Positions 55,444-64,000 of a stretch of 64,000 nucleotides of DNA are shown here, piece by piece (positions within the stretch are counted from its first letter, which is position 1; each line of letters begins with the position of its first letter). The notes under the pieces were generated by a model, which had not been told where the DNA came from, ran no database searches, and was given only the letters and a program-made list of their open reading frames with translations. A program made the position numbers and the translations under genes. The stretch is taken from assembly GCA_033032865.1 (NCBI GenBank), contig JAWHQI010000328.1, positions 1,798,001 through 1,862,000 on the forward strand, given 5' to 3'. Source of the stretch: Dactylorhiza incarnata (taxonomy: Eukaryota; Streptophyta; Magnoliopsida; Asparagales; Orchidaceae).

Positions 55444-56703
55444 TGTTGAAATTGTTGAAGTGGAAGTTAGAGGGCTTTTGGACCTGGGCGGTCTGGGAGG
55501 AGGTCGCGCAGTCTGGCGTGACTGCACAACCTGGCGGTCTGCCTCTGCGGTCTGGCTTGTCTAAGCCTAACTGCGGTCTCCTGGCTTGATCGCTGGTTTG
55601 GGTCCAAGGCGGATGAAGGTGAAGGCCGCGCGGTCTGTCTGTGACCGCGTGGTGGGTTGATCGTCTTCAGGTGTGTGCGATCTGTGCGTGATCGCGTAGC
55701 GAGCTGTCTTCTTCAAGGCTGTGGCGGTCTGGTGTGACTGCACAGTTTGATCCAGGTTTTTTCAGAATGCGGTCTGGTGACTGACCGGGCTTTCTGGTGG
55801 TGTTCGTGGACTAAGGGACTTAGTCGCGCGGTCTCAGGAGGAGACTGGTATGTGAGCTGGACGCAGTTCACAGTCTTAGGAGGAGACCGGCATGCGGACA
55901 GGAGTTCGCGGTCTGATGGCGAACTGGCTGTGTTCGCAGTCTCTGGCGAACACAGGGGGTGAGCAGCTTCGTGGCGGTCTGGCGATCTCCTTGTGGAGTC
56001 GCGGTCTCACTATAAGAGTGGCGGTCTCTCATGGTTTGGTTGAAGCTGGCGAGCTCACCTAAAATGAAGTAAGAGTACTGTTGCTGATTGCGCAGTGTGA
56101 CCGGTAAGGTTCGCGGTCTGGAGGGTGGTGATCCTATCTCATAGGGTGGTGACTGGATCAGGTCTCACTCCTATAAATAGGACCCATCGGCAGCAATAAT
56201 AAAGACACACCAAGTGTAAGCTGAGTTCTCTTCTTTCCTGCGGTCTCTATTTGTGTGACCGAGCGGTCTACTGATTGAACTCTTATTGTGCAGCTTCTGC
56301 GGATAGTGCGGGAAGTAGCGATCACCTCTTCCTCTGAAAGTTTTCGGGTGGTCTGCGGCTTGGAGTTGTGTTGCTAGAGTTCGGGAGAATTAGGAGTTCG
56401 GAAGGAGGGGTACGGTCTGATCAGCGGTCTGGTGTTTTTCTGAGATCGGCAGCGGGTTGCAGTCTGGCAGGTTGCTGAGGTCGTAGGGAGACCGCGCGGT
56501 CTCAAGTTATCTTCAACTTGTATTTTTTCCTTTGGTGTTTGTGCTGGCGAAATCATGTCTCGCCAAGCATACCTTGCCTTGTAATTTGAAGTTGCTATCA
56601 ATAAAGATCACTTGTTTGCCTCCATTTACTTCTGGTTGTTTAGCTTGTGAACTCTAAGTTGTATGATTCCTGCTCACTTCATAAAGATTCAAAAAATTTC
56701 ACA
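55444..56703 (+). repeat. 5' LTR of the 55-62 kb copia element
   Basis: It begins TGTTGAAATTGTTGAAG and ends AAAATTTCACA, 1260 bp. Dense in GCGGTCT. TATA box CTATAAATAG at 56171-56180, with the 3' LTR copy at 61581-61590. Confidence 0.93.
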
Positions 56704-56716
56704 TGGTATCAAAGCG
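56704..56716 (+). other. Primer binding site (tRNA-Met type)
   Basis: TGGTATCAAAGCG begins immediately after the LTR. Confidence 0.88.
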
Positions 56717-56791
56717 AGGTTGGAGTGGATAGAGTAGTGAGCAACTTAGAGTAGCCATCGCCTTTGTGAAGAAGGAACCAGTGGTAGAGCA

Positions 56792-57631
56792 ATGGAAGCG
56801 AGGGGTCTTGGAATTGAGATGCTCAACTCGACTAATTTCAAGAAGTGGAAGTCATGTATGCAAAGCTATCTTCTGGGTGAGGACCTCTGGGAGGTAGTTG
56901 GAGGAGATCAGACACAGGAAGTTGTCCTGGAAGGGGATAATGGGGCTGAGGTGAGAACTTGGAGGAGGACGAATGCGAAGGCAGAGTTTACTCTGAAGAG
57001 GGCAATCTTACCTGACCTGTTTGATCACATCTTGGGGTGTGGATTGGCTGCGGAGATCTGGAGAGCCCTGGATGGGTTGTTTAACAAGAAGAATGTAGCA
57101 AGACTACAGTTCTTGGAGAATGAGTTGGCAAGGTTGGCTCAGGGTGATCTTTCTATCACCACTTTCTTTCTGAAGATGAAGAACTTGTGCGCTGAAATCT
57201 CAGCATTGGATCCTGATAAGCCTATCTCTGAGGTTAAGTTGAAGAGGCACATCATCCGCGGCTTGCGGAAGGAATATGTTGCCTTTGTGACGTCGGTGCA
57301 GGGATGGGCAAATCAGTCGTCTCTGTTGGAGCTGGAGAACTTGCTTGCATCGCAAGAAAGTTTGGCAAGGCAGATGGCAGGGGTATCAGTGGCTAGGGGA
57401 GATGGCGAGGTGCTCTTCTCGGGGAAGAAGAAGAAGTGGGATAAGAAGAAGAAGACCGCCGGAGGAGGCTATGGGCCTTCAACTTCTGGGCAGCAGGAAA
57501 GGGGGTATGCTCCCAAGGCTGACGGGAAGAAGAAGGGTGAAGGTCCGAAGTGCTTCAAGTGTGGCAAGTTTGTCCACATATTGCAGGGTGGTCACCCAAG
57601 CTGGGCATGCTGCGGAGAAGGAGGAAGCTGA
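56792..57631 (+). pseudogene. gag of copia element, frameshifted in the zinc knuckle
   Basis: A 279-codon frame from ATG 56792. Gag core: MLNSTNFKKWKSCMQSYLLG, WRRTNAKAEFTLKRAI, FLKMKNLCAEISALD and HIIRGLRKEYVAFV. A Lys-rich segment (KKKKWDKKKK) precedes the knuckle. The knuckle starts CFKCGK but the frame then departs from that of pol; the remainder of the knuckle and the protease are in the other frame from about 57575. The sister copy has an intact knuckle (CFRCNKTGHFKKDC), so this is mutation, not programmed frameshifting. Confidence 0.9.
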
Positions 57632-60600
57632 GGCCAGACACTTTGAAGGTGGTTGGGGAGGAGCCTTCTCGGCTTCTGTTGGAGCTTCGTCTCCAATCAA
57701 CTATCTGGAGGACTGGATCATGGACTCGGGGTGTGTTCATCACCTCACCGGAGACGAGACCAATCTTTCTTCTGCACAGCCCTATACAGGTAACAATGCA
57801 ATCATTACTGCTGATAATACTGTGCATCCAGTAGAGATGGTGGGGGTTGTTTCCTTGGGCAGTGATAGAGGGCCACATACTTTAAAGAGTGTCTATCACG
57901 TGCCTGGTATGAGGAAAAACCTCTTCTCCGTGACCAACGCTGTTGACGCTGGGTATCACGTTCTGTTCGGCCCAACAGAAGTGAAGTTTCTACGCAATTT
58001 TGAGGCCGTAAAGGCCGAGGTCGTCCATGTCGGGAGACGGGCAAAGGACTTGTTCCTTTTATCGACAAGTTCCTACGTCGACAAGATGAAGATGAATGAT
58101 GGTGCCGTTCTATGGCATCAGAGGTTGGGGCACGTAGGGATGGACAAGCTGAAAGTCATGGCGGTGAGAGGTCTGGTCAAGGGTCTGCCAAGTCTATCTT
58201 CCTGCGGTGAAGGTCATGTTTGCGCGGGATGTCAGTTCGGCAAGTCTCATCGACTACCGTTTGACAAGTCGCAGACAAGGAGTAGTGTGCCTGTGGAGTG
58301 CATCCACGGTGACTTAATAGGACCTACTTCTACCCCAAGCCTCGGAGGCAGCAGATATATGCTGGTGTTGATCGATGATTACACCAGATATGTCTGGGTA
58401 TATTTCCTGAAGGAGAAGGCGAAGGCATTTGCCAAGTTTGTGGAGTTCAAGGAGCTCGTGGAGGGTCGGCTAGGACTGTGGGTGAAGAAGCTGAGGACTG
58501 ACAACGGAGGGGAGTTCACCTCCAGTGAGTTCTCTATTTTTTGCAGGAAGGCAGGCATCCGGAGAGAGCTCACTTGTGCACATACTCCACAGCAGAACAG
58601 AGTTGCAGAGCGGAAGATCTGTTATCTGACAGAGACCTGCAAGTGCTGGTTGCATGCCAAGAGTATCCCAAAGTCCTTCTGGGCGGAGGGAATATCTTGT
58701 GCTGCCTACGTCATCAACAGGATGCCTTTGAGTCCCATCAACATGTTGACTTCGCATGAGATGATGTTCAAGGAGAAGCCAAGTGTGGCACAACTTAGGG
58801 TGTTTGGTTCCACCTGCTACGTGCATGTTCCAGATGCTCTTCGGACGAAGCTAGATGCGAAAGCAAGGAAGCTAGTCTTCGTGGGATACGATGAGTGGAA
58901 GAAAGGATGGAAGTGCATGGACCCGGAGACGCGGAGGTTTGTGGTATCTCGCGACGTCGTGTTCGATGAGGTGACATCGTACAAGGGGTCTTCTGATGTG
59001 GAGCTACCAGAGAGCAGGGTGGAGGTGCCGGAGAAAGCTGTGGAGGATCTTCAGGTGGAGCTACCTGTGTCACCAGGTGGTCCATCTCCTTCTAGTTCCG
59101 AGACGGGGGCTTCTGGTTCAGGGAGCAGGGGGTGCGATGCTCCTAGCACGTCTGGAAGAGGAGCTAGGGAAGAAGCAGCTGGAGATAATGCGGTTCAGGG
59201 GAAGGAGCTGAGGAGGTCGAAGCGGGTGATCGTCGCCCCTGATCGATATACAGGAGGAAACACAGTGAGCTTCGTCTCATGTTTCTTCGCTGGTCCCTTG
59301 GATGAGAGGGACCTGTCGAGCTTTGAGAAGGCCAGAGGCATGAAGGAGTGGGATATTGCGATGCAAGAAGAGATGGCAGCTCTCGAGAAGAATGAGACCT
59401 GGTCTCTCGTACCCAAGCCCACTCCTGTGACATGCAAGTGGTTCTACAAGCTCAAGAAGAAAGCTGACGGCAGCATCGAGCGGTACAAGGCTCGCCTTAT
59501 AGCTCGGGGGTTCTCGCAGCAATACGGTGAAGATTACGGTGAGACATTCTGTCCGGTGGCAAAAATGACTTCAGTTCGGTTCATCATTGCCTTGGCGGCG
59601 TTCAGTGGATGGGAGATTTGGCAGCTCGACATCAAGAACGCTTTCTTGTATGATGAGATTGACAAGGATATCTTCATGGTCCAGCCACCAGGCTTTGTGT
59701 CTGAAGGTTTTTCGGAGCATGTCTGCAAGCTGAAGAAGGCCCTGTATAGGTTGAAGCAAGCGCCGAGGGCGTGGTACCGGAAGATTGCAGAATATCTCTT
59801 ATTCTGTGGATTTGGTGCTTCAGACTCAGACTCAAGCTTGTTCATCAAGAAGAGCGGGGAGCTTCAAGTCATCGTGCTGCTATACATCGACGATATGATC
59901 GTGATGGGGAACTCGAAGGAGGAGGTAGCGCAACTTCGGGCCGAGCTGTCTATCAGGTTCGATATGAAGGACTTAGGTGAGCTTCACCATTTCCTTGGAC
60001 TCGAGGTACAGAGGAAGGAGAGTGGAGTGCTGGTATCCCAGGCTGGATATGCAGAGCGGATCATTGAGCGGTTTGGCATGAAGGAAGGGAAGTGCATCTC
60101 CACACCTCTGGAGAAGGCTATGAAGCTTCAGAAGGATGAGGGAAGAATTCTGCAAGATCCGTTGGTGTTCCGAGCTATGGTTGGGAGCTTGATCTATCTG
60201 ACGATCACTAGGCCGGATATTGCGTATGCAGTTAGCAGAGTGAGTTGGTATATGACGAAGCCACGGGTACCTCATCTGCTTGCAGCCAAGAACATTCTGA
60301 AGTATGTCAAGGCGACCTTAGACATGGGTCTCCTCTACAGGAGGGATACGGGATTCGAGGTGCATGGGTACATGGACGCTGATTACGGGGGAGATTCGGA
60401 TGATCGGAAGTCGACGTCTGGATACGTCTTGATGGCGGGCCCCACGGCTATATCGTGGTGCAGCAAGAAGCAGGATTCTGTGTCGGTCTCCACCACGAAA
60501 GCAGAATACAAGGCTTCAGCCTTGGCAGCTCAGGAAGCCATCTGGCTTAGGAGGTTTATGGGAGATGTCCACAAGGAGGTTCGGGAGCCTACTCTGCTAC

Positions 60601-60845
60601 GTGGTGACAACGAGAGTGCTCTCATGGTTACGAATCCATTTTGTCACGCGAGGACCAAGCATATCGAGATCTAGCACCACTTCATACGGGAGAAGGTGTT
60701 GTAGGGATCTCTTCCGGTTGAGCATGTGCGGAGTGCGGACAACGTGGCGGACATCTTCACAAAGGCGCTGGCAAAGGGGCCGTTCACACGGCTAAGGAGC
60801 CTACTGGGTCTAGTTTCAACTTCCCACTTCAAGGGGGAGTGTTGA
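57575..60845 (+). pseudogene. pol of copia element: protease, integrase, RT, RNase H
   Basis: One frame, open to TAG 60672-60674. Protease site MDSGCVHHLTGDE (about 57720). Integrase: finger WHQRLGHVGMDKL and CAGCQFGKSHRLPF, core IDDYTRYVWVYFL, RTDNGGEFTSSEF and TPQQNRVAERK (Asp, Asp and Glu present; the Gly before VAERK is Arg). RT: GSIERYKARLIARGF, QLDIKNAFL (here followed by YDE), [12 protein letters not shown] and catalytic YIDDMIVMGNS. RNase H: MDADYGGDSDDRKSTSG, SVSVSTTKAEYKAS and RTKHIEI. After the first TAG the frame continues with a second TAG at 60702-60704 and the normal ending VADIFTKAL. The stop lies at 60843-60845, inside the 3' LTR. Catalytic residues are largely intact. Confidence 0.92.
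60832..60839 (+). other. Polypurine tract
   Basis: AGGGGGAG directly precedes the 3' LTR and overlaps the last codons of pol. Confidence 0.88.
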
Positions 60846-62109
60846 AATTGTTGAAGTGGAAGTTAGAGGGCTTTTGGACCTGGGCGGTCTGGGAGGAGGT
60901 CGGGCGGTCTGGCGTGACCGCACGGCCTGGCGGTCTGCCTCTGCGGTCTGGCTTGTCTAAGACTAACTGCGATTTCCTGGCTTGATCGCTGGTTTGGGTC
61001 CAAGGTGGCTGAAGGTGAAGGCCGCGCGGTCTGTCTGTGACCGCGTGGTGGGTTGATCGTCTTCAGGTGTGCGCGATCTGTGCGTGATTGCGTGGCGAGC
61101 TGTCTTCTTCAAGGCTGCGGCGGTCTGGTGTGACTGCACAGTTTGATCCAGGTTCTTTCAGAATACGGTCTGGTGACTGACCGGGCTTTCTGGTCGTGTT
61201 CGTGGACAAAGGGACATAGTCGCGCGGTCTCAGTTCGCGGTCTCAGGAGGAGACTGGTATGCGAGCTGGACACTGTTCGCAGTCTCAGGAGGAGACCAGC
61301 ATGCGGACAGGAGTTTGTGGTCTGATGGAAAACTGGCTGTGTTCGCGGTCTCTGGCGAACACAGGGGGTGAGCAGCTTCGTGGCGGTCTGGCGATCTTCT
61401 TGTGGAGTCGCGGTCTCACTATGAGAGTGGCGGTCTCTCATGGTTTGGTTGAAGCTGGCGAGCTCACCTAAAATGAAGCAGGAGTACTGTTGCTGATCGC
61501 GCGGTGTGACCGGTAAGGTTGCGCGGTCTGGAGGGTGGTGATCCTATCTCATAGGGTGGTGACTGGATCAGGTCTCACGCCTATAAATAGGACCCATCGG
61601 CAGCAATAATAAAGACACACCAAGTGTAAGCTGAGTTCTCTTCTTTCCTGCGGTCTCTATTTGTATGACCGAGCGGTCTGCTGATTGAACTCTTATTGTG
61701 CAGCTTCTGCGGATAGTGCGGGCAGCAGCAATCACCTCTTCCTCTGAAAGTGTTCGGGCGGTCTGCGGCTTGGAGTTGTGTTGCTGGAGTTCGGGAGAAT
61801 CAGGAGTTCGAAAGGAGAGGTGCGGTCTGATCAGCGGTCTGGTGTTGTTCTGAGATCGGCAGCGGGTTACGGTCTGGCAGGTTGCTGAGGTCGTAGGGAG
61901 ACCGGTCTCAAGTTATCTTCAACTTGTATTTTTTCCTTTGGTGTTTGTGCTGGCGAAATCATGTCTCGCCAAGCATACCTTGCCTTGTAATTTGAACTTG
62001 CTATCAATAAAGATCACTTGTTTGCCTCCATTTGCTTCTGGTTGTTTGGCTTGTGAACTCTAAGTTGTATGATTCCTGCTCACTTCATAAAGATTCGAAA
62101 AATTTCACA
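60840..62109 (+). repeat. 3' LTR of the 55-62 kb copia element
   Basis: It begins TGTTGAAATTGTTGAAG and ends AAAATTTCACA, 1270 bp, with about 20 copies of CGGTCT, mostly GCGGTCT. In the first 200 bp it differs from the 5' LTR at about 5 percent of sites, many of them C/T or G/A changes inside GCGGTC; the rest looks closer. Confidence 0.93.
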
Positions 62110-62114
62110 CCATA

Positions 62115-62470
62115 CTTGCTCACCCCCCTCAGGAGCAAACCATGGCAGTAGGCCAAGGAAGAGGAAGAGGAGGAGGAGGAAGAGGAAGAAGAGGAAGAGG
62201 GGGAAGGGTGGAGTTGCCCTATTGTTCAGAAGGAGCGTCGCTTCGACCACCCAAACCCCCCCGGAGAAGCTCACCCTCTCGTCGAAGGATATGCCAGACT
62301 ATGAAGACCCATTCTGTGATGCCTTGGTGATCCACATGGCAATCGAGAAATTCACAGTCTCCCGGATCATGGTCGACAATGGCAGTTCCGTGAATGTAAT
62401 CTTCAAGAAGGCATTCGCCGAGATGGAGGTGGATGCGAAGAGGGTGCAGGCCTCGGATGGGATGTTGTTT
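62115..62470 (+). pseudogene. gag end and protease of Tat-like element B
   Basis: Continuation of gag after the copia insertion: an Arg/Gly-rich tract (62150-62210), then protease EKLTLSSKDMPDYEDPFCDA, LVIHMAIEKF and the active site MVDNGSSVNVIFKKAF (about 62370). The homology with element A (44525-44800) stops near 62465, where an LTR on the minus strand begins. RT and integrase are not in the window. Confidence 0.8.
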
Positions 62471-62783
62471 GTGTTGAAACCGACAACTCGGTCTCTGTGG
62501 AGTTCGGGGCCCTCAACGAGGCTGAGGGGCGACCAACCCTTACTTCCCCCAAGGGAGAGCTCTAGGTTGAAGGTGTCAGAACTAAGAACTGGACCAAGGG
62601 CTTAGCGGGGAGGTCCCGCCACGTACCCGGAAGTCCCCTTGGAACTTCCCCTCCCAAGCCACTACTAAGCTTGGGCACCACTGGAGCCTCTCCTCACCCC
62701 CTAGAGAGACTTGGGGAGGGAGAGAGGGAAAGAGAGAGCTAGCCTAGGATGAGAGATCTATCTCCAAATGGTGCCCCTTTGGT

Positions 62784-62794
62784 CCTATTTATAG
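62784..62794 (-). promoter_or_regulatory. TATA box of the terminal LTR
   Basis: On the minus strand TATAAATAGGAC, followed within 100 bp by a CT-rich leader. The same TATAAATAGG box is used in the copia LTRs of this window. Confidence 0.55.
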
Positions 62795-62978
62795 GATTTT
62801 TGAAGTTGGGCTGCAAATAGCCAAAAACTGGTCAGCCAGATTACCAAAATACCCCAGAATTGGGCTGCGGATAGCTGAATCCCGCTGTTCTGAAATGCTA
62901 AATGCAGACCACTAGACTGCGAATAGCCGGACTGGACTGCGAATAGTAAACTGGATGAGGGGGGCCTCCCCTGGGCGA

Positions 62979-62980
<2 letters not shown>

Positions 62981-63012
<32 letters not shown>

Positions 63013-63290
63013 CGAACCGCCCCTCCCCCTCTCTACTCCTACCTGCTGGGTGAGAGAGGGGCGAGGCCCCCTCCCCCTCTCCGCCCCAACCTCTTGGGTG
63101 AGAGGGGGGCGAGACCCCCTCCCCCTCTCCGCCCCGACCTCCTGGGCGAGAGGGGGGCGAGACCCCCTCCCCCTCTCCGCCCCGACCTCCTGGGCGAGAG
63201 GGGGGGCGAGACCCCCTCCCCCTCTCCGCCCCAACCTCTTGGGCGAGAGGGGGGCGAGACCCCCTCCCCCTCTCCGTCCCTGCCGCTCTT
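62981..63290. repeat. Poly-G run (32) and 48-50 bp GC-rich tandem repeat, about 5 copies
   Basis: G run 62981-63012. Then units with TGGGCGAGAGGGGGGCGAGA, CCCCCTCCCCCTCTCC and GCCCCGACCTCC, starting near 63045, 63094, 63143, 63191 and 63240. Open frames on both strands (Arg/Gly/Pro-rich) are repeat artefacts. Confidence 0.85.
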
Positions 63291-63560
63291 TCTGCGTGGT
63301 TCAAGGCTACCAAACTGCCTCCCCCAGATCCTTGGGAGTACTCGGCGAATATCGGGGTTGTACACAATCCCCGCTCTTTTCGAGCGTGGCTCACGCTCGG
63401 AAAGAAATGTCCAACCCTGCATATTCGACGAGTGTCGCTGGGAACCCGATTATCGGTGATATCTCGGAAAATACATAACCTCCCCGAGGGGTCCCTTAAT
63501 CTTGCCGACTAGTGAGAGCCCGGCTAGCGGAGCCACCTCGGGAAAAAACACTATGGCCAC

Positions 63561-64000
63561 CGAGCGGTTCCCGGCCCTGCCAGCTGAGTGGGAGCCTGGT
63601 CAGCGGGCCAGCATCGAGGCTAAGTACTTTGAAACATCCTGCCATCGAGCGGTTCCCGGCCCTGCCAGCTAGGTGGGAGCCTGGTCAGCGGGCCAGCATC
63701 GAGGCTAAGTACTTTTGAAACATCCTGCCATCGAGCAGTTCCCGGCCCTGCCAGCTAGGTGGGAGCTTGGTCAGCGGGCCAGCATCGAGACTAAGTACTT
63801 TTGAAACAACCTGCCATCGAGCGCTCTCCGGCCCTACCAGCTAGGTGGGAGCCTGGTCAGCGGGCCAGCATCGAGGCTAAGTACTTTTGAAACATCCTGC
63901 CATCGAGCGGTTCCCGGCCCTGCCAGCTAGGTGGGAGCCTGGTCAGCGGGCCAGCATCGAGGCTAAGTACTTTTGAAACATCCTGCCATCGAGCGGTTCC
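63561..64000. repeat. 86-bp tandem array, more than 5 copies, continues past the window
   Basis: CGAGCGGTTCCCGGCCCTGC-type starts at 63561, 63646, 63732, 63818, 63904 and 63990. The reverse complement of CAGCTAGGTGGGAGCCTGGT (with CAGCGGG) matches the CCCGCTGACCGGGCTCCCAC core of the 91-bp array at 48431. A diverged copy precedes it at 63484-63560. Confidence 0.9.

Larger units (their letters stand above)
55444..62109 (+). mobile_element. Nearly intact Ty1/copia element, TSD CCATA
   Basis: 5' LTR 55444-56703, PBS 56704, gag-pol 56792-60845, PPT 60832-60839, 3' LTR 60840-62109, TSD CCATA at 55439-55443 and 62110-62114. All pol domains are present. Visible defects are a frameshift in the gag zinc knuckle and two TAG codons near the pol end. 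Sister copy of 19342-25271. Confidence 0.95.
62471..64000 (-). mobile_element. Minus-strand LTR with tandem arrays, runs off the window
   Basis: The left boundary lies near TGTTGAAACCGAC (62463-62475), where homology to element B protease ends. On the minus strand a TATA box TATAAATAGG (plus 62784-62794) is followed by a CT-rich leader (62700-62750), a promoter-to-R layout. Upstream on the minus strand are GGGCTGC.AATAG motifs (62812-62950), a 32-base G run, a 48-bp repeat and an 86-bp array. The far end and TSD are outside the window, so the LTR assignment is inference. Confidence 0.5.

Noticed and set aside
62785..63478. Long Gly/Arg/Pro-rich frames on both strands
   Set aside because: Produced by the G run and the 48-bp GC-rich tandem repeat; the translation is the same short repeat in every frame.
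1..64000. Endogenous viral sequence (pararetrovirus or other)
   Set aside because: All RT and protease blocks seen are copia- or gypsy-type with LTRs, tRNA-type PBS and TSDs; no movement or coat protein pattern was found.

Overview
This is nuclear DNA of a flowering plant with a repeat-rich genome. Almost the whole window is nested LTR retrotransposons (Ty1/copia and Ty3/gypsy) with plant-type primer binding sites, polypurine tracts and 5-bp target-site duplications (TSDs). Only one intact host-type gene is visible, a small single-exon type I MADS-box gene at 32.3-32.8 kb on the minus strand. One captured host gene piece, the C-terminal part of an F-box/kelch gene, lies inside a small DNA transposon at 27.2-28.3 kb. 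The GC-rich coding of these two pieces in AT-rich surroundings fits a monocot, but the species cannot be told from the sequence.

Layout. 1-4.4 kb: LTR fragments, a solo LTR (1091-2134, TSD ATTTT) and a fold-back element. 4.44-5.83 kb: a second solo LTR carrying a 26-bp minisatellite. 5829-13906: a complete SIRE-like copia element (TSD CATAT) that has lost its integrase and carries a damaged RT. 13.9-18.45 kb: LTR, PBS and decayed gag of a chromovirus-like gypsy element. 18.45-25.96 kb: a SIRE-like 3' LTR on the minus strand, split by a complete but internally deleted copia element (19342-25271, TSD TTTTT). 27225-28335: Pack-MULE-like transposon (8-bp TSD TTAATTTT). About 28.5-30.06 kb: another SIRE-like LTR. 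30.2-30.7 kb: three copies of a 157-bp satellite. 30.7-35.0 kb: the least TE-dense stretch, with the MADS gene.

From 35.0 kb to the end the backbone is two decayed Ty3/gypsy elements of Tat-like type. The first (A, from 35033) runs gag, protease, RT, RNase H, integrase, then a 13-copy 91-bp tandem array, then an antisense extra gene region that looks spliced. It is interrupted by a complete gag-protease-only element with 1485-bp LTRs (36938-44168, TSD GAGGA; PBS fits tRNA-Asp; Athila-like). The second (B, from 54098) has a truncated LTR, gag and protease and is interrupted by a nearly intact copia element (55444-62109, TSD CCATA), sister to the 19-25 kb copy. The window ends inside a minus-strand LTR with a 32-G run and 48-bp and 86-bp tandem arrays; the 86-bp unit shares a core with the 91-bp repeats.

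The genes do not form a pathway. The biology is that of retrotransposon families, several of them non-autonomous, whose LTRs have each accumulated their own short palindromic or tandem motifs.
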